This document shows, one piece after another, positions 54,360-64,000 of a stretch of DNA of 64,000 nt. The DNA is from Rotaria macrura. Taxonomy: Eukaryota > Rotifera > Eurotatoria > Philodinida > Philodinidae. Under the pieces are notes generated by a model. The model did no database searches. It was given only the letters and a program-made list of their open reading frames with translations, and was not told where the DNA came from. The position numbers and the translations under genes are program-made. Every line of letters starts with the position of its first letter. The first letter of the stretch is position 1. Location: the NCBI GenBank assembly GCA_900239685.1, contig OENT01000019.1, positions 326,439-390,438 of the forward strand, in the 5' to 3' direction.

Positions 54360-55790
54360 ATCACATACCAGGGATGTGCACCACTCGCATGGTCTGTCCG
54401 TACCTAAGTGCCACATATGACTCATACGTTGGATGACCGCCGTGCTCGGGATATTTTGGGTGCGGGACGGGTGAGGCCGCTCCACGTAGCTTCTTTCTCG
54501 GTGAGACGGTCGCATGACTGCCGTTCGCTGATGTTTAAAGTGTGAATTTCTCGAGTTTGACATAGAAAAGGGAAGTCAACTTTGATATTTATCTGCGATG
54601 ACACTGGTAATCAATCGCCCCGTTATCATCTTTTAGAGTCTGTATCAGTTACTAAAATAGTTGAAGTTTTAACACATGTATGTTCAAATCTACTTAACAT
54701 TGAATTGATCTCAAATACTGAAAATATGGCTGTTTCAGGTGCGATGACGAACAACAACGAAAACGATTTAGATCATTAAATGATTTTATAGCCGATTTCG
54801 AAGATGTATGAGCAACTATCGGATTTTTTTATGGAGAAAATATCTAAATTAAACTTTTTATTTAGTAAAAAAATAGAACAGAAGCCTGTTAGAAATGACG
54901 ATGGTATTCTAGTAACTGTATCTTCACAAGATGGTTGCTTTCTCGCCTGAATCTTCGTTAGCAACAACGTCATACCAAGTATCAAAAGATCGATGAAATC
55001 GACCAATATTGCGTCATGAGAATCTGATGCAATCTGATTCGAAAAAGATCCGATGTTATTTTAGTCACAAGAATCTGTTCGAGAAACATTACCACCACTG
55101 TCGAGATATTCTCGAACAATTCATTCGATACCACCAGCATCTGCCTCAACTGAACTAGTTTTCAGCATAACTGGTTGAATTTTAAGCAATCGACGCACAA
55201 ATCTATTACCATCACATTTAGATGGCGTATTGGTTATTCGATCAGGATTACAAATTCACAGTGAAAAAGGTTACGAACAACTTTTTCGTGTTCAACTTAT
55301 TTTGACTGTATAAAAACAATATTGTTTCAAGTATGAATATAAATATATATGTTGTCACACTTTTTTCTCCTCTTGATATGAAAACGATTTTGTGTTAATA
55401 GTAAGATGCTCTTATATTTGTTTGTTTTCTTTTTTTGTTTTTTGATATTTTTATAAAGAATTTTGAACAAAATATTATCTTGATAATAAACAAGATATAC
55501 GATAAACATGACAGTGGAAATCTATCTGTGCACTTTACCTTGAATATAGTATGGTTTGATGAGTATCCTATCTTCACTATACCAGACATATGATGTGCCG
55601 ATTCTCATCTAAATCCTATGTATTATAGTGTACCTAACCAATGTACACCGAGTGAGTGACCATCGGATGGTCGCGTGCAGGTATGGACGGACCATCTGTC
55701 TCACTTGACATAGGTGAGGAGAAGTCCGCCCGCTCGCCGAAAAGGCTTTGGGTGCGGTGGCCGCCACAGTCACAATTTTATATCTTACTT
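54360..55790. other. Two GC-rich islets around coding-like debris
   Basis: Islets at about 54370-54540 and 55640-55780 are much richer in G+C than the surroundings. They share a GGTAYGGACRGACCAT motif in opposite orientations and a GGGTGCGG motif in the same orientation. Between them are coding-looking pieces, for example 54600-54776 (+) and LPSHLDGVLVIRSGLQIHS near 55200 (+), without a continuous frame. I read this as remnants of an unidentified inserted element. Confidence 0.35.
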
Positions 55791-56023
55791 CATCTTTTCC
55801 GTTGTCCGTACCTCCTTTTCCAGGTGTAGTGTATGTCTCTGTCACATACAATAAGATTGATTGACAATTGAATGTAATAATATTTTTCACAGGATAAAAC
55901 TAGCAGTTAACAAAATGATATTATTTCATACAATCAAAATATTATAAAAAAACATTTGACTTTTCCACACATCCTTCAAGCCAAGTTGTTTATGTTGAGT
56001 TTTAATTATTGAACTCCTATAAT

Positions 56024-56537
56024 CTAAAAAAATAGGTTTTTTACCAAATCCCCGAAAAAGGTTTGGTAGATTTGAAAAAGCTTGCAAATGCATTCAAATG
56101 CTCAAAAAAAGATTTTCCAATTCTACGAAACCTCTAAAGGTTCTTCCCCTGGGCACACGGGAAGAACATTTTTCCTGCGAAACCTTTTTTAAGTTCCGTA
56201 CAGGAAAGCAAGGTTTTGTAGAAAAAATATGAAGCCATAAAGATTCCGTGTTAATTCTACTGGTTTAGTGCGAAACCATTAGGGTACAGTAAGAAGTCGT
56301 TAGAATTTAACACGGAACCTTTAAGGTTTCGTCTTTTTTCTAAAAAGCCTTTCTTTGGTGTATGGAACTTAAAAAAGGTTTCGCAGGTAAAATGTTCTTC
56401 CCGTGTGCCCAGGGGAAGAACCTTTAGAGGTTTCGTAGAATTGGAAAATCTTTTTTTGAGCATTTGAATGCATTTGCAAGCTTTTTCAAATCTGCCAAAC
56501 CTTTTTCGGGGATTTGGTAAAAAACCTATTTTTTTAG
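56024..56537. mobile_element. 514-bp foldback element
   Basis: Arms 56024-56197 and 56364-56537 are 174-bp inverted copies that are almost identical, both starting CTAAAAAAATAGGTTTTTTA from the outside. With small indels the pairing continues inward to about 56262, leaving a loop of only ~40 bases. RNA or single-stranded DNA would form one long hairpin. The near-identity of the arms suggests a recent insertion or conversion between arms. No target duplication is clear. The minus-strand frame inside is a by-product of the palindrome. Confidence 0.8.
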
Positions 56538-56703
56538 AGTGTAATTTTGTCGTTATTTTTGTAAATCATGATTTTGATTATCAGTTTCTATTTCAATCGA
56601 TTCCATTGAACTTCGATTGAATTTGTACCATTTAATGTGGCTTGGTTGAATAATTGAATTATCTGTTCAAGTACAACCCAATGAAAAAAATGCAGTTTGA
56701 AAA

Positions 56704-57835
56704 TTAACTTAATTTCAAAGTACGAGTCCATGCTGAAGTAGTTAATCTTGCACATAATATAAGTTTTTGAGAAGATGTTAACTTCGATTGAGATCCATTA
56801 AGCACTAGAAATTCTTCGGCACAATTGTAGTAATCATTTTCGAAAGCAGAAAATACATATACATCTCGCAGCTGAATGTATTGAGTACAACCTTTTGGAA
56901 TAATAGCCAAATAGGCATCATCATCCCGCATTCCCTTTCTCAGATCTTCATTTGGATGACTTGTACAACTATCGGAATAATGAAAAGTTTACGGCTGCCG
57001 TCCTTGGATTTATTAAACCACCAACTCATGTACCTTTCCATAGTTAGTGTGTTTATAGCCGATTTAGGAGTGAAAAACACTTTCACACCTGGCGAGTCAT
57101 TTTTTCTTCTCCAACAGCGACTCTTCCAGTACCTTTTAAGAAAAGAACAGGTTCAACTCGATGATTAACTTCAGAAAACACACATAAAACACGTGTGGCA
57201 AAACATTTGTCGTCCAGATGACCTTCAATTTCGTTTTTGGTGTTGATGTCGTCGATACAACGTTTTGATTGATCGCCCTAAAAATGCAATCGTGATTCAT
57301 CCATGTTGCAAACGTCATATTCAGTAACACGTTGGGTACCCAATCGAACTGATCATCTTAAAAAAGAATGAAAACTTTCAATTTAGAAAGGAGCTTGTGG
57401 AAGAGAAATCTTTTGCTTTCTTACAGGCTGTTATAATGATAATCTATGTCTTTTCAGAAATCTTGTATACCATTTTATAGATGATTCTTTGCTTTTGGTT
57501 TCAGTAAAAACGTTTTTCCTTGTCTTATCATAACTTTAAATATTACTTTAACTGTACAAACATTGATAACTTCTTGATCAAAGCCACGCTTTGATCGATA
57601 CTACTTGATTAGGTGTTCTTTCAAATCACATTAGGCCAGCTTCGTACCAGCAGCATCAATTCGTTTACGTTTCTGTCCTTTACCATCTCGACGAGCTGAT
57701 TTTCATTTCTCTTCCACTCACGTATTATTTTTCTTGCTCATTTATATTTTAATTCGAGTTTATGCAGAGAAGCATCTTTATTAAATTCGGAAACAATTTT
57801 AAGCTTTTCTTCAAAACCCCATTCTAGACGTTTAT
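56704..57835 (-). pseudogene. Dead pogo/Tigger-like DDE transposase
   Basis: Transposase fragments in several minus-strand frames: an HTH-like EEKLKIVSEFNKDASLH ... ARKIIREWKRNENQLV (about 57700-57830) interrupted by TGA; EYDVCNMDESRLHF at 57283-57330 carrying the first catalytic Asp; DSCTSHPNEDLRKG at about 56930-56975 with the second; and LAIIPKGCTQYIQLRDVYVF after it. This order and these motifs are those of the CENP-B/pogo/Tigger branch of Tc1-mariner. Stops and frameshifts show it is inactive. Terminal repeats were not found. Confidence 0.75.
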
Positions 57836-58892
57836 GTTAATTAGCAAACAACTAATGGTTTCGACGTTGAAAAAGTGGATGAATGGTTAAGAAAAATGAT
57901 TTCTTCATTATAATCAAAATTAGTGGAATTTTCAAGTTCATCTTCACTGATGTACTCGTTGTTATACAGTAAGACTGAGTTCGAATAAAATCTTCATTTA
58001 CTTGTTCTGCATCATCAATTTCCACATCAGAACTAAATAAACAAATTTTAGAATCATAGATTCTTCATTAATATCATCTTCATCGATATTTAATGGTAGT
58101 ATCAAGATCGATGATTACGGGCTCCTTTAACGAGCATTTATAACCATATTTGATGACGTATACGAAGATATTCAGTCGTTTCCGATCGCAAACGATCTTA
58201 GTAATAGATCGTATTTTACTATAAATGGTATCGATGCACAACAAAGTGTACGGTTTTCATCAAGATGATGATAAGCAGCAAATTTCTTGTTTCTGTATAG
58301 ATGACTGTATTTTAGCTTACGCCATCCGGAAAAGTCCGATCACAATATTGAGCCATGTATTAAATTGAATTACGACGAAATACGGCCGTGTTAGTCATAT
58401 TAAGATGTACATGGTCGTTAACGATCGTGAGAATTCCACCTTGGTAGATGAAAATTCGGCATAAGATCTTTATCCATAAGAAATGCTGTATGCTGATTCA
58501 GTTACGAATACAATCAGACGATCGACCATTTTTGTAAAATGAAAATAATGTGAATAAAAACGAACTGAAATCGATCAAAGCTTGCGCTGTGTTTATATGC
58601 TATGCATACATATGTCTATTAATTAAGCTCTACGTTATTCAATCATATTCAAAAGCGCTTTGACGAGAAAAAGAACAGAAAAAACTTGTGAAATGCATTT
58701 AAGAAACACAGAAGAAAATAGCTAGTATAGCTAGGATAGAAAAACTGAAAAATCAATCATTAGAAGGGATCTTTTAATGTGTCGGGGTCTTTACTTCGGA
58801 TCAGCACTAGTAGAATTTCGCAAAATTCTAACACCCTAAGATGAACTTTCATGAAAAACTGTAAACTAACAACGAATAACGTCAAAAAAAGT
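57836..58892. other. Intergenic, probably decayed element flank
   Basis: AT-rich; some acidic coding-like frames on the minus strand around 58000-58100 may be the transposase N-terminus or unrelated. Nothing could be assigned. Confidence 0.35.
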
Positions 58893-60120
58893 TTATTTTC
58901 CGTCTATCCCACATGCAGCAAGTGCATAAGGACCAATTTTCTGATTGTTGCTACCTGTTACTTGAATCATGTGAAAAATTAGCGCATGTGAAATATGATT
59001 CTCATCTAACCTTAAATCTTCGATAGTGCTTATTTGGAAGTGCTTCATTCTCGGAATAATATACCGCGTGAAACATTTTGGTTGATTTTCATCGAGTTAT
59101 TCTGCAACAAAATCAAAATTAAAATATCGATTAATAATTTCGATTTTGATGCAAAATAATTAATTCTCGTCAGAAAAGCTCACTATTGATAAGTAAAAGT
59201 ATCAAATAATGGTTAACTCGCACGATCAATGATAATGAAAATTATCAATCGATTTTAATGCTGATATTTTTGCAGAATAAATCAATAAAATCAACCAAAA
59301 TCTTTCACTCGATAAGAGTCAAGTGGAGGTGTAAAACTTACAAAGAAGTTTGATCGAACATGATAAATGCATTTGATTATATCATTGTAACGAAATTCTT
59401 CTTCTAATGATCGAAGTCCTTCTTTAGCTAATTTTTTATTGAACAGTTGTCAAGTTAGGCAATGCACTAGGTATGCTAAGACGTAAAAATTTATTGGGTT
59501 GTGTGTCCTGCCGAAAACAATAAGCAGAGTTCAAAATCAATTATATTTTCTTGATTACGCTGCCAGCTTTTCTCTGTAGATAAATTTGAAAAAAGACTAT
59601 CCAGTAAATGATGTAAGAAAGGTTTCTCAAATGAATGAAAATTTTGTGATAATCGAATGCAGAAATCAATTAGACGCTTGAGAAAAGAATGTTTTAGGAA
59701 AACATCAGGGATCAAAGATATCTCATTTGTGATATTAAGTTCAGTTCCGATTTGTTCCTTATTCATCAGAAAATGTTGAAGACTCGGTATCAATTTATTT
59801 ATATCATCCTGTACTCACACTTTGATCCCACAGCTTCCATCTAAACGAGTATGTGTTCATTTTTTTTTCACACTAACTAATTCGACATAACCTTGTTGTA
59901 ATTGAAGAAAAATATCATCCATTACAATGAGTGAATCAGTGGAACAAATACAGAGAAGTTGAAAATACTCCACGAAATCTGGAATACAAAATTGACCGAT
60001 GAAATTTAAAAAGTCATAACCCCAAGGATCGAGTGCATTATTTGGAATTAAAAACAATTTTTCAGTCATATTTTTCATTTTACTAAATTTAACGTGCAGC
60101 ATGAATATAAAAAGATTCAC
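58893..60120 (-). pseudogene. Decayed multi-exon gene of unknown family
   Basis: The minus strand shows consecutive coding-looking pieces in shifting frames: NALDPWGYDFLNFIGQF (59857-60120), SLIPDVFLKHSFLKRLIDF (59491-59793), PNKFLRLSIPSALPNL (about 59440-59500), KKLAKEGLRSLEEEFRYND (59342-59440) ending at a good GTAAGT donor, and a terminal piece DENHISHALIFHMIQV ending in a stop at 58893. The pieces follow one another in one direction but need frameshifts to connect, so this looks like a broken gene rather than a live one. I do not recognise the family. Confidence 0.5.
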
Positions 60121-61150
60121 TAATTACTGATTAGACTATAGATTTTATCAATTGATTTTCGCCCGTTACGATAACATTTGTAGAAAAGTATTTGAAAAAT
60201 TTAAATCGAAATGGCGTATACAACAATACCAATTGATTAGTATCCGAGAGAAATGATGAAAAACTGATTATCAATTTTACAGTTGATTACACTGATCACG
60301 ATTGTATTTGTTCATATAAAAAGAAGTTTTACTGGAAAAGTCTTTTTTAAGATCTCTCGTGGATATCAATGAATTGATATCAGTGTATATAAAAATGTAA
60401 TCCCAATTCAATTTTTCCCCTTTTTCGAATGCTTAGCCCATAGAATTCCGATGAACTACTATTTAACAACTAACATCTGAATTTTTCAATGTACCGTGAA
60501 AGTCAAGTGGATTTTGGTGAAAGAAGGTAGTAGAATCTTTGGATACATCATATTTTGCATGGAAACGCCATCGGATGAGGGTCACGATCTTCGTATGGAC
60601 TAATGACAATTAAGGATTGTGTACTCTAGTTCTCTAACATCCACAACTGTACACCTGCATCTATCAATTTTGGACAAGGACTTTCATAGGGAAAAATTCA
60701 ATTTGGCAGCTTCTCACCCAGGCTAGTCCTTTTTTATAGACTATCATATTGATTAACGATGACTTCAGCATGAAAAGATGATCTGATGCCACTATTTCTT
60801 GTTTACAATTCCTTATTGTGTTAGTTGTTTTGATTTTTTATCCTATTTAAATAACCGTATGATAGTTAAAATGCCGGCAGCTGGTTGAGTAAATGTAATC
60901 AACAAATCGTTCATTGACAATGAAAATCCCAGTATAAAAATGTATGTTTTAGTAAGATTGCAGTTATAGCTGTATTGCATCACTATATTACATCCTGCCA
61001 TCTAAACCGAGACAACGAAACTCGTAGCTCTTCTCCATATATGATACCCATACCCATACTTTCACTTTTACACTCGAAATTAACTGGCGTGTTTCATTTT
61101 TGGAGTCAGAAAAAATAAATTTACAATGAAAAAAACAACTTGAAATAAAA
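60121..61150. other. Intergenic, no gene recognised
   Basis: AT-rich, with no convincing coding sequence or repeat. Confidence 0.45.
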
Positions 61151-62184
61151 CTATACGTTGTTCTTCGCTGATGTCATAGCCTTGATTAATTTTTTGATAA
61201 TGCTCATCAACGCTATAAAATCTCGAAATTGAAGTGTACCATCATGATTTGAATCGACCATCTCAAATAATGTTTTAGCTACATGCTTGCTCAGAAACCC
61301 AAGACCCATTTCATATAGCATGATTTCAACGTCTTCAACCGTGATTTTCCTATCATTATTTTTGTCTAATTTTTTCCACTAAGAAAATTAAAAGAAAGAA
61401 ATAATATCTAAATGAATAGCAAGAAAGAAAGCGATAAACCTACAAGAAAATACATTTGTTTAACATTGTCAAACATGCCAACTTTATTTTGAACAGTACT
61501 CGATGGTTTGATTTCACTTGAAACATCATATCCATATTCAGCGAGAACTTGTTGAGCAGCGTTCAAATATGTATTAACTCGATCTTTACCATTGTTTGCT
61601 TTTCCAGTCGATTCATGCATATCTTTAGGTATCAAGCTTAGTAACCAATCATCTAAAGACTTTGGTGGTGGTTGTTCACCTAGACTTTTTGACCAACCAT
61701 AAAGCCAAGTTCCTAAATCACCTTTTACAGGGGCAGAATCATTTGTAGTAACATTTGTTTCTGCGATTATAATGTCATTCGATGAATGTATACTAGTAGG
61801 TGCCATACTTTGTATCCAACTTCCAAGATCTGTTGGCGGTGGTGGTTTGTTTGGCTCTTGCTGATTATATGAAGATGACTTTATTCGATCATCATCTAAA
61901 GTAGTACGTGGGCCAGTAACCAAACTTTGAAGAACAGTGGGTAACTGCTTTTCTTCTTCATCAATTAGCGTTAACTGATGAGCATCGTCTGATCGAGTTC
62001 GTAAATCACTCGCCCAACTATTCGTACTACTCGAAAGTTTGTATTCGTTAGCTATCAACTTTTCTGTTTCGTGATGGAATTGTTTTACATATTCTTGAAC
62101 ATCAGGGATACCTACACCAGCAAGCATACGAAGAAGTACACCATTATTAATATCTGCTTGAGTTACACTTGCCAGTTGTTCCAT
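61151..62184 (-). CDS. EF-hand protein with DLxxW repeats, paralogue B
   Basis: Exons 62184-61444 and 61378-61151 join in phase to 322 residues. It has the same plan as paralogue A: a GIPDVQEYVKQFHHETEKL block, DLGSWIQSM, DLGTWLYGW and SLDDWLLSL repeats with PPP linkers, then an EF-hand pair in exon 2. The intron lies at exactly the same place, after QMYFL. The first EF loop reads DKNNDRKITVED, with Arg at the position normally held by Gly; the second (DSNHDGTLQFRD) is canonical. The extra length relative to A is an inserted Ser/Asp-rich segment before the second repeat. Confidence 0.8.
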
Positions 62185-62527
62185 TTATTTCATTAAAAAA
62201 CTAGCAAGTATGAATCAGGATTGATATTTATGTATGTCAACAGTTGTTATACTCATGTACTTTATTTATTGATACAAAAAGATAAGAATATATCTTGCAT
62301 ATCACCACAGAGCACATAACATCATGAAAAGAAAAACGACGAACGTCTATTGTTGTAGGAGTTTCGATGAATCACAAATTTACACTACGCATTATAAATA
62401 AGTTTTATGCATGAAACAGAAAGAAAATTCATAGATAAGAATGATAGCTTATATTTTATATTTTGAAAATCTTTTCTGAGTATTATAAAACTAGAAGCAC
62501 CAATAATTAGTTTATATATTCGAACAT

Positions 62528-63332
62528 CTAGCTAGGCATTCCACCAAATTTAGTGGATAATTTATTTAAAATAGTAACCAATGCCATGAGATCAGTAAAA
62601 TCGAGTGTACCATTATGGTTTTGATCAACTGCTTGAAATAAAGCTTTAGCTAAAACTAAATCGAAATATGAACTTAAAAATCTATACTATCAAATATACA
62701 TATATACTTACATGGTGATACAAAGCCAAGTCCCATTTCTTGTAGATATATTTGTATGTCTTCCACCGTAATTTTTCCGTCACCATTTTTATCAAATTGT
62801 TTATAAAGTGCATACATTTTTTGAGCATTTTGATATGTCGAACCTAGATAAGCATAATGTCGAATATCAGATGCTTTGAGACCATAAATCTTTCATACCA
62901 ATATTATCAAGAAAGTTACCACCACCACCACCACCACCTTGACCACCTGAAAACATTTTATAGGCTTTCATTGCGCCTTGAATCATATCAGCAGAATCAT
63001 TTCCACCGCCACCACCACCTTTAGAAAACTAAATAAATCAAAACTAGGGATACGCTTCTCTAAACGAACGTCTGTTATTCACTTACTTGATTTATGAATG
63101 AACTTCCCATCGAGAATAGATTTCCCTGCTGATTAGATGCACTGCGAAGCGATGTATCTTCATCCTCTTCTTCATTTTCATCACCACGATCATCCTGTGT
63201 AGCAGCTTCACGATTAGTTTCATCTCGAAATTCTTGAACGAATGAACCAACATCATCAATGCCAACTTGTTCAAGCATGTTATTTAATAGACCTTTTTGA
63301 AATTCGTCCCGACCAAAATTAAACAAACTCAT
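62528..63332 (-). CDS. EF-hand protein, Gly-rich paralogue C
   Basis: Exons 63332-63087, 63028-62899, 62843-62712 and 62655-62528 join in phase to 211 residues. The N-terminus shares the MLEQVGIDDVGSFVQEFRDET block with A and B. The DLxxW region is absent and replaced by an acidic stretch and two Gly runs (KGGGGGGND, QGGGGGGGN). The C-terminus has two EF-hands, DKNGDGKITVED and DQNHNGTLDFTD. It has three introns rather than one, so it may keep the older gene structure. It lies 344 bases upstream of paralogue B in the same direction. Confidence 0.78.
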
Positions 63333-63773
63333 CGCTGTAAACTTTCAATCTAGAAAATATCAAGTAAGTTGTCCATTATTAACGCAAACAAAAATAACAT
63401 GCAAAAGGAAAGAGAAAAAAACCTTAATGTAAAACAAGTTTAGTATTTATCCATATTTTGTTATTGTTTTTACTTTCTTTTTGCGCTGCAGCACGTGATT
63501 TTCAATATTCTTTCTTTATATCGAGCTTCAACTCAGTTTCGAAATGTTATGACTGCGAGGAAAGAATTTTTTCTTTCTCTTAAAGGAACCGCTATGTTTT
63601 CTTATCGATTGTGTAACAGTTTATTGAGGAAGAGTGTTAAATTAGTGTAGGACATTAAGAAAGTAAAACAGATAGTTTCATAAGCAATTGTTTTAAATAG
63701 TGAATATACGTCAATGGCTCTACTAAAATTGCATTTATATACACTAGGGGTTTCAGACTAGAGTCAGTATGAG
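63333..63773. other. Upstream flank of paralogue C
   Basis: AT-rich, with no recognised feature. Confidence 0.4.
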
Positions 63774-63926
63774 CATTAAGTAATGCTAATACTAAGGCTT
63801 TTGCATTAGAGTTATTCTGTTAACTTAATGCGTAGGTATTATTGTCATTAGCATTAATTAATACCTAGGCATTATAGCATTAGAGTTAATTAATGCTCTC
63901 TGTAAGCGTTAAGTTAGCATTATTTT
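63774..63926. repeat. Cluster of GCATTA/TAATGC motifs
   Basis: About ten copies of GCATTA or its complement within 150 bases, many as GCATTAGAGTTA or TTAATTAATGC. Imperfect inverted repeats such as TAGGTATTATTG against TTAATACCTAG are included. It may be the end of an element continuing past the window. Confidence 0.5.
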
Positions 63927-64000
63927 TAGATTAATTCAACTGCTCCATTCAACTTTTGGACTGCTGCCTGAACATACTTCTCGCGACTTTTTGAAGAATA

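Noticed and set aside
56257..56463. 68-codon minus-strand ORF
   Set aside because: Lies entirely within the foldback and is a by-product of the palindrome.

Overview
The window is AT-rich animal nuclear DNA. Genes are spliced with very short introns, mostly 50-70 bp with GT/AG ends, and most families are metazoan (ovo, PIP4K2, HEATR4, GM2 activator, a PARP14/15-like ADP-ribosyltransferase, a Dispatched-like protein). One gene is a GH26 mannanase of bacterial/fungal type that carries ordinary short introns. Compact genes, short introns and an intron-bearing foreign carbohydrate enzyme fit a bdelloid rotifer, most likely Rotaria-like. That assignment is an inference from gene content; there is no rRNA or mitochondrial marker here.

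Layout. 0-3 kb: an ovo zinc-finger gene with a MITE in its large intron. 6.2-8.4 kb: a complete ten-exon PIP4K2. 8.4-15.5 kb: gene-poor, with a ~0.4 kb non-autonomous element bounded by a 10-bp duplication. 15.6-17.3 kb (-): the GH26 mannanase. 19.0-19.9 kb: a GM2-activator-like lipid-binding protein. 20.4-21 kb: two small secreted proteins in tail-to-tail arrangement. 22.3-28.3 kb (-): a 20-exon HEATR4-like gene, head-to-head and 126 bp from a PARP-type mono-ADP-ribosyltransferase (28.5-32.9 kb). 32.9-37.8 kb: gene-poor, simple repeats. 37.8-46 kb: a divergent Dispatched-like RND protein. 47.4-48.4, 61.2-62.2 and 62.5-63.3 kb (-): three paralogous EF-hand proteins. The interval between the first and the other two (about 53-60 kb) holds CG-rich repeat blocks, a 514-bp near-perfect foldback, a dead pogo-like transposase and a decayed unidentified gene.

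Splice sites were assigned by hand. For ovo, PIP4K2, GH26, GM2A-like, HEATR4, the PARP and the three EF-hand genes every exon join keeps phase and the total length is a multiple of three. The Dispatched-like gene lacks its 5' end and has one join (38397/38451) that does not keep phase.

The genes do not form a pathway or operon. No tRNA, rRNA, CRISPR or prokaryotic system was seen. The most unusual items are the intron-containing mannanase, the short element carrying a small ORF, the long foldback, the CG-rich repeat pair, the EF-hand family with internal acidic/Trp repeats and a candidate peptide precursor.
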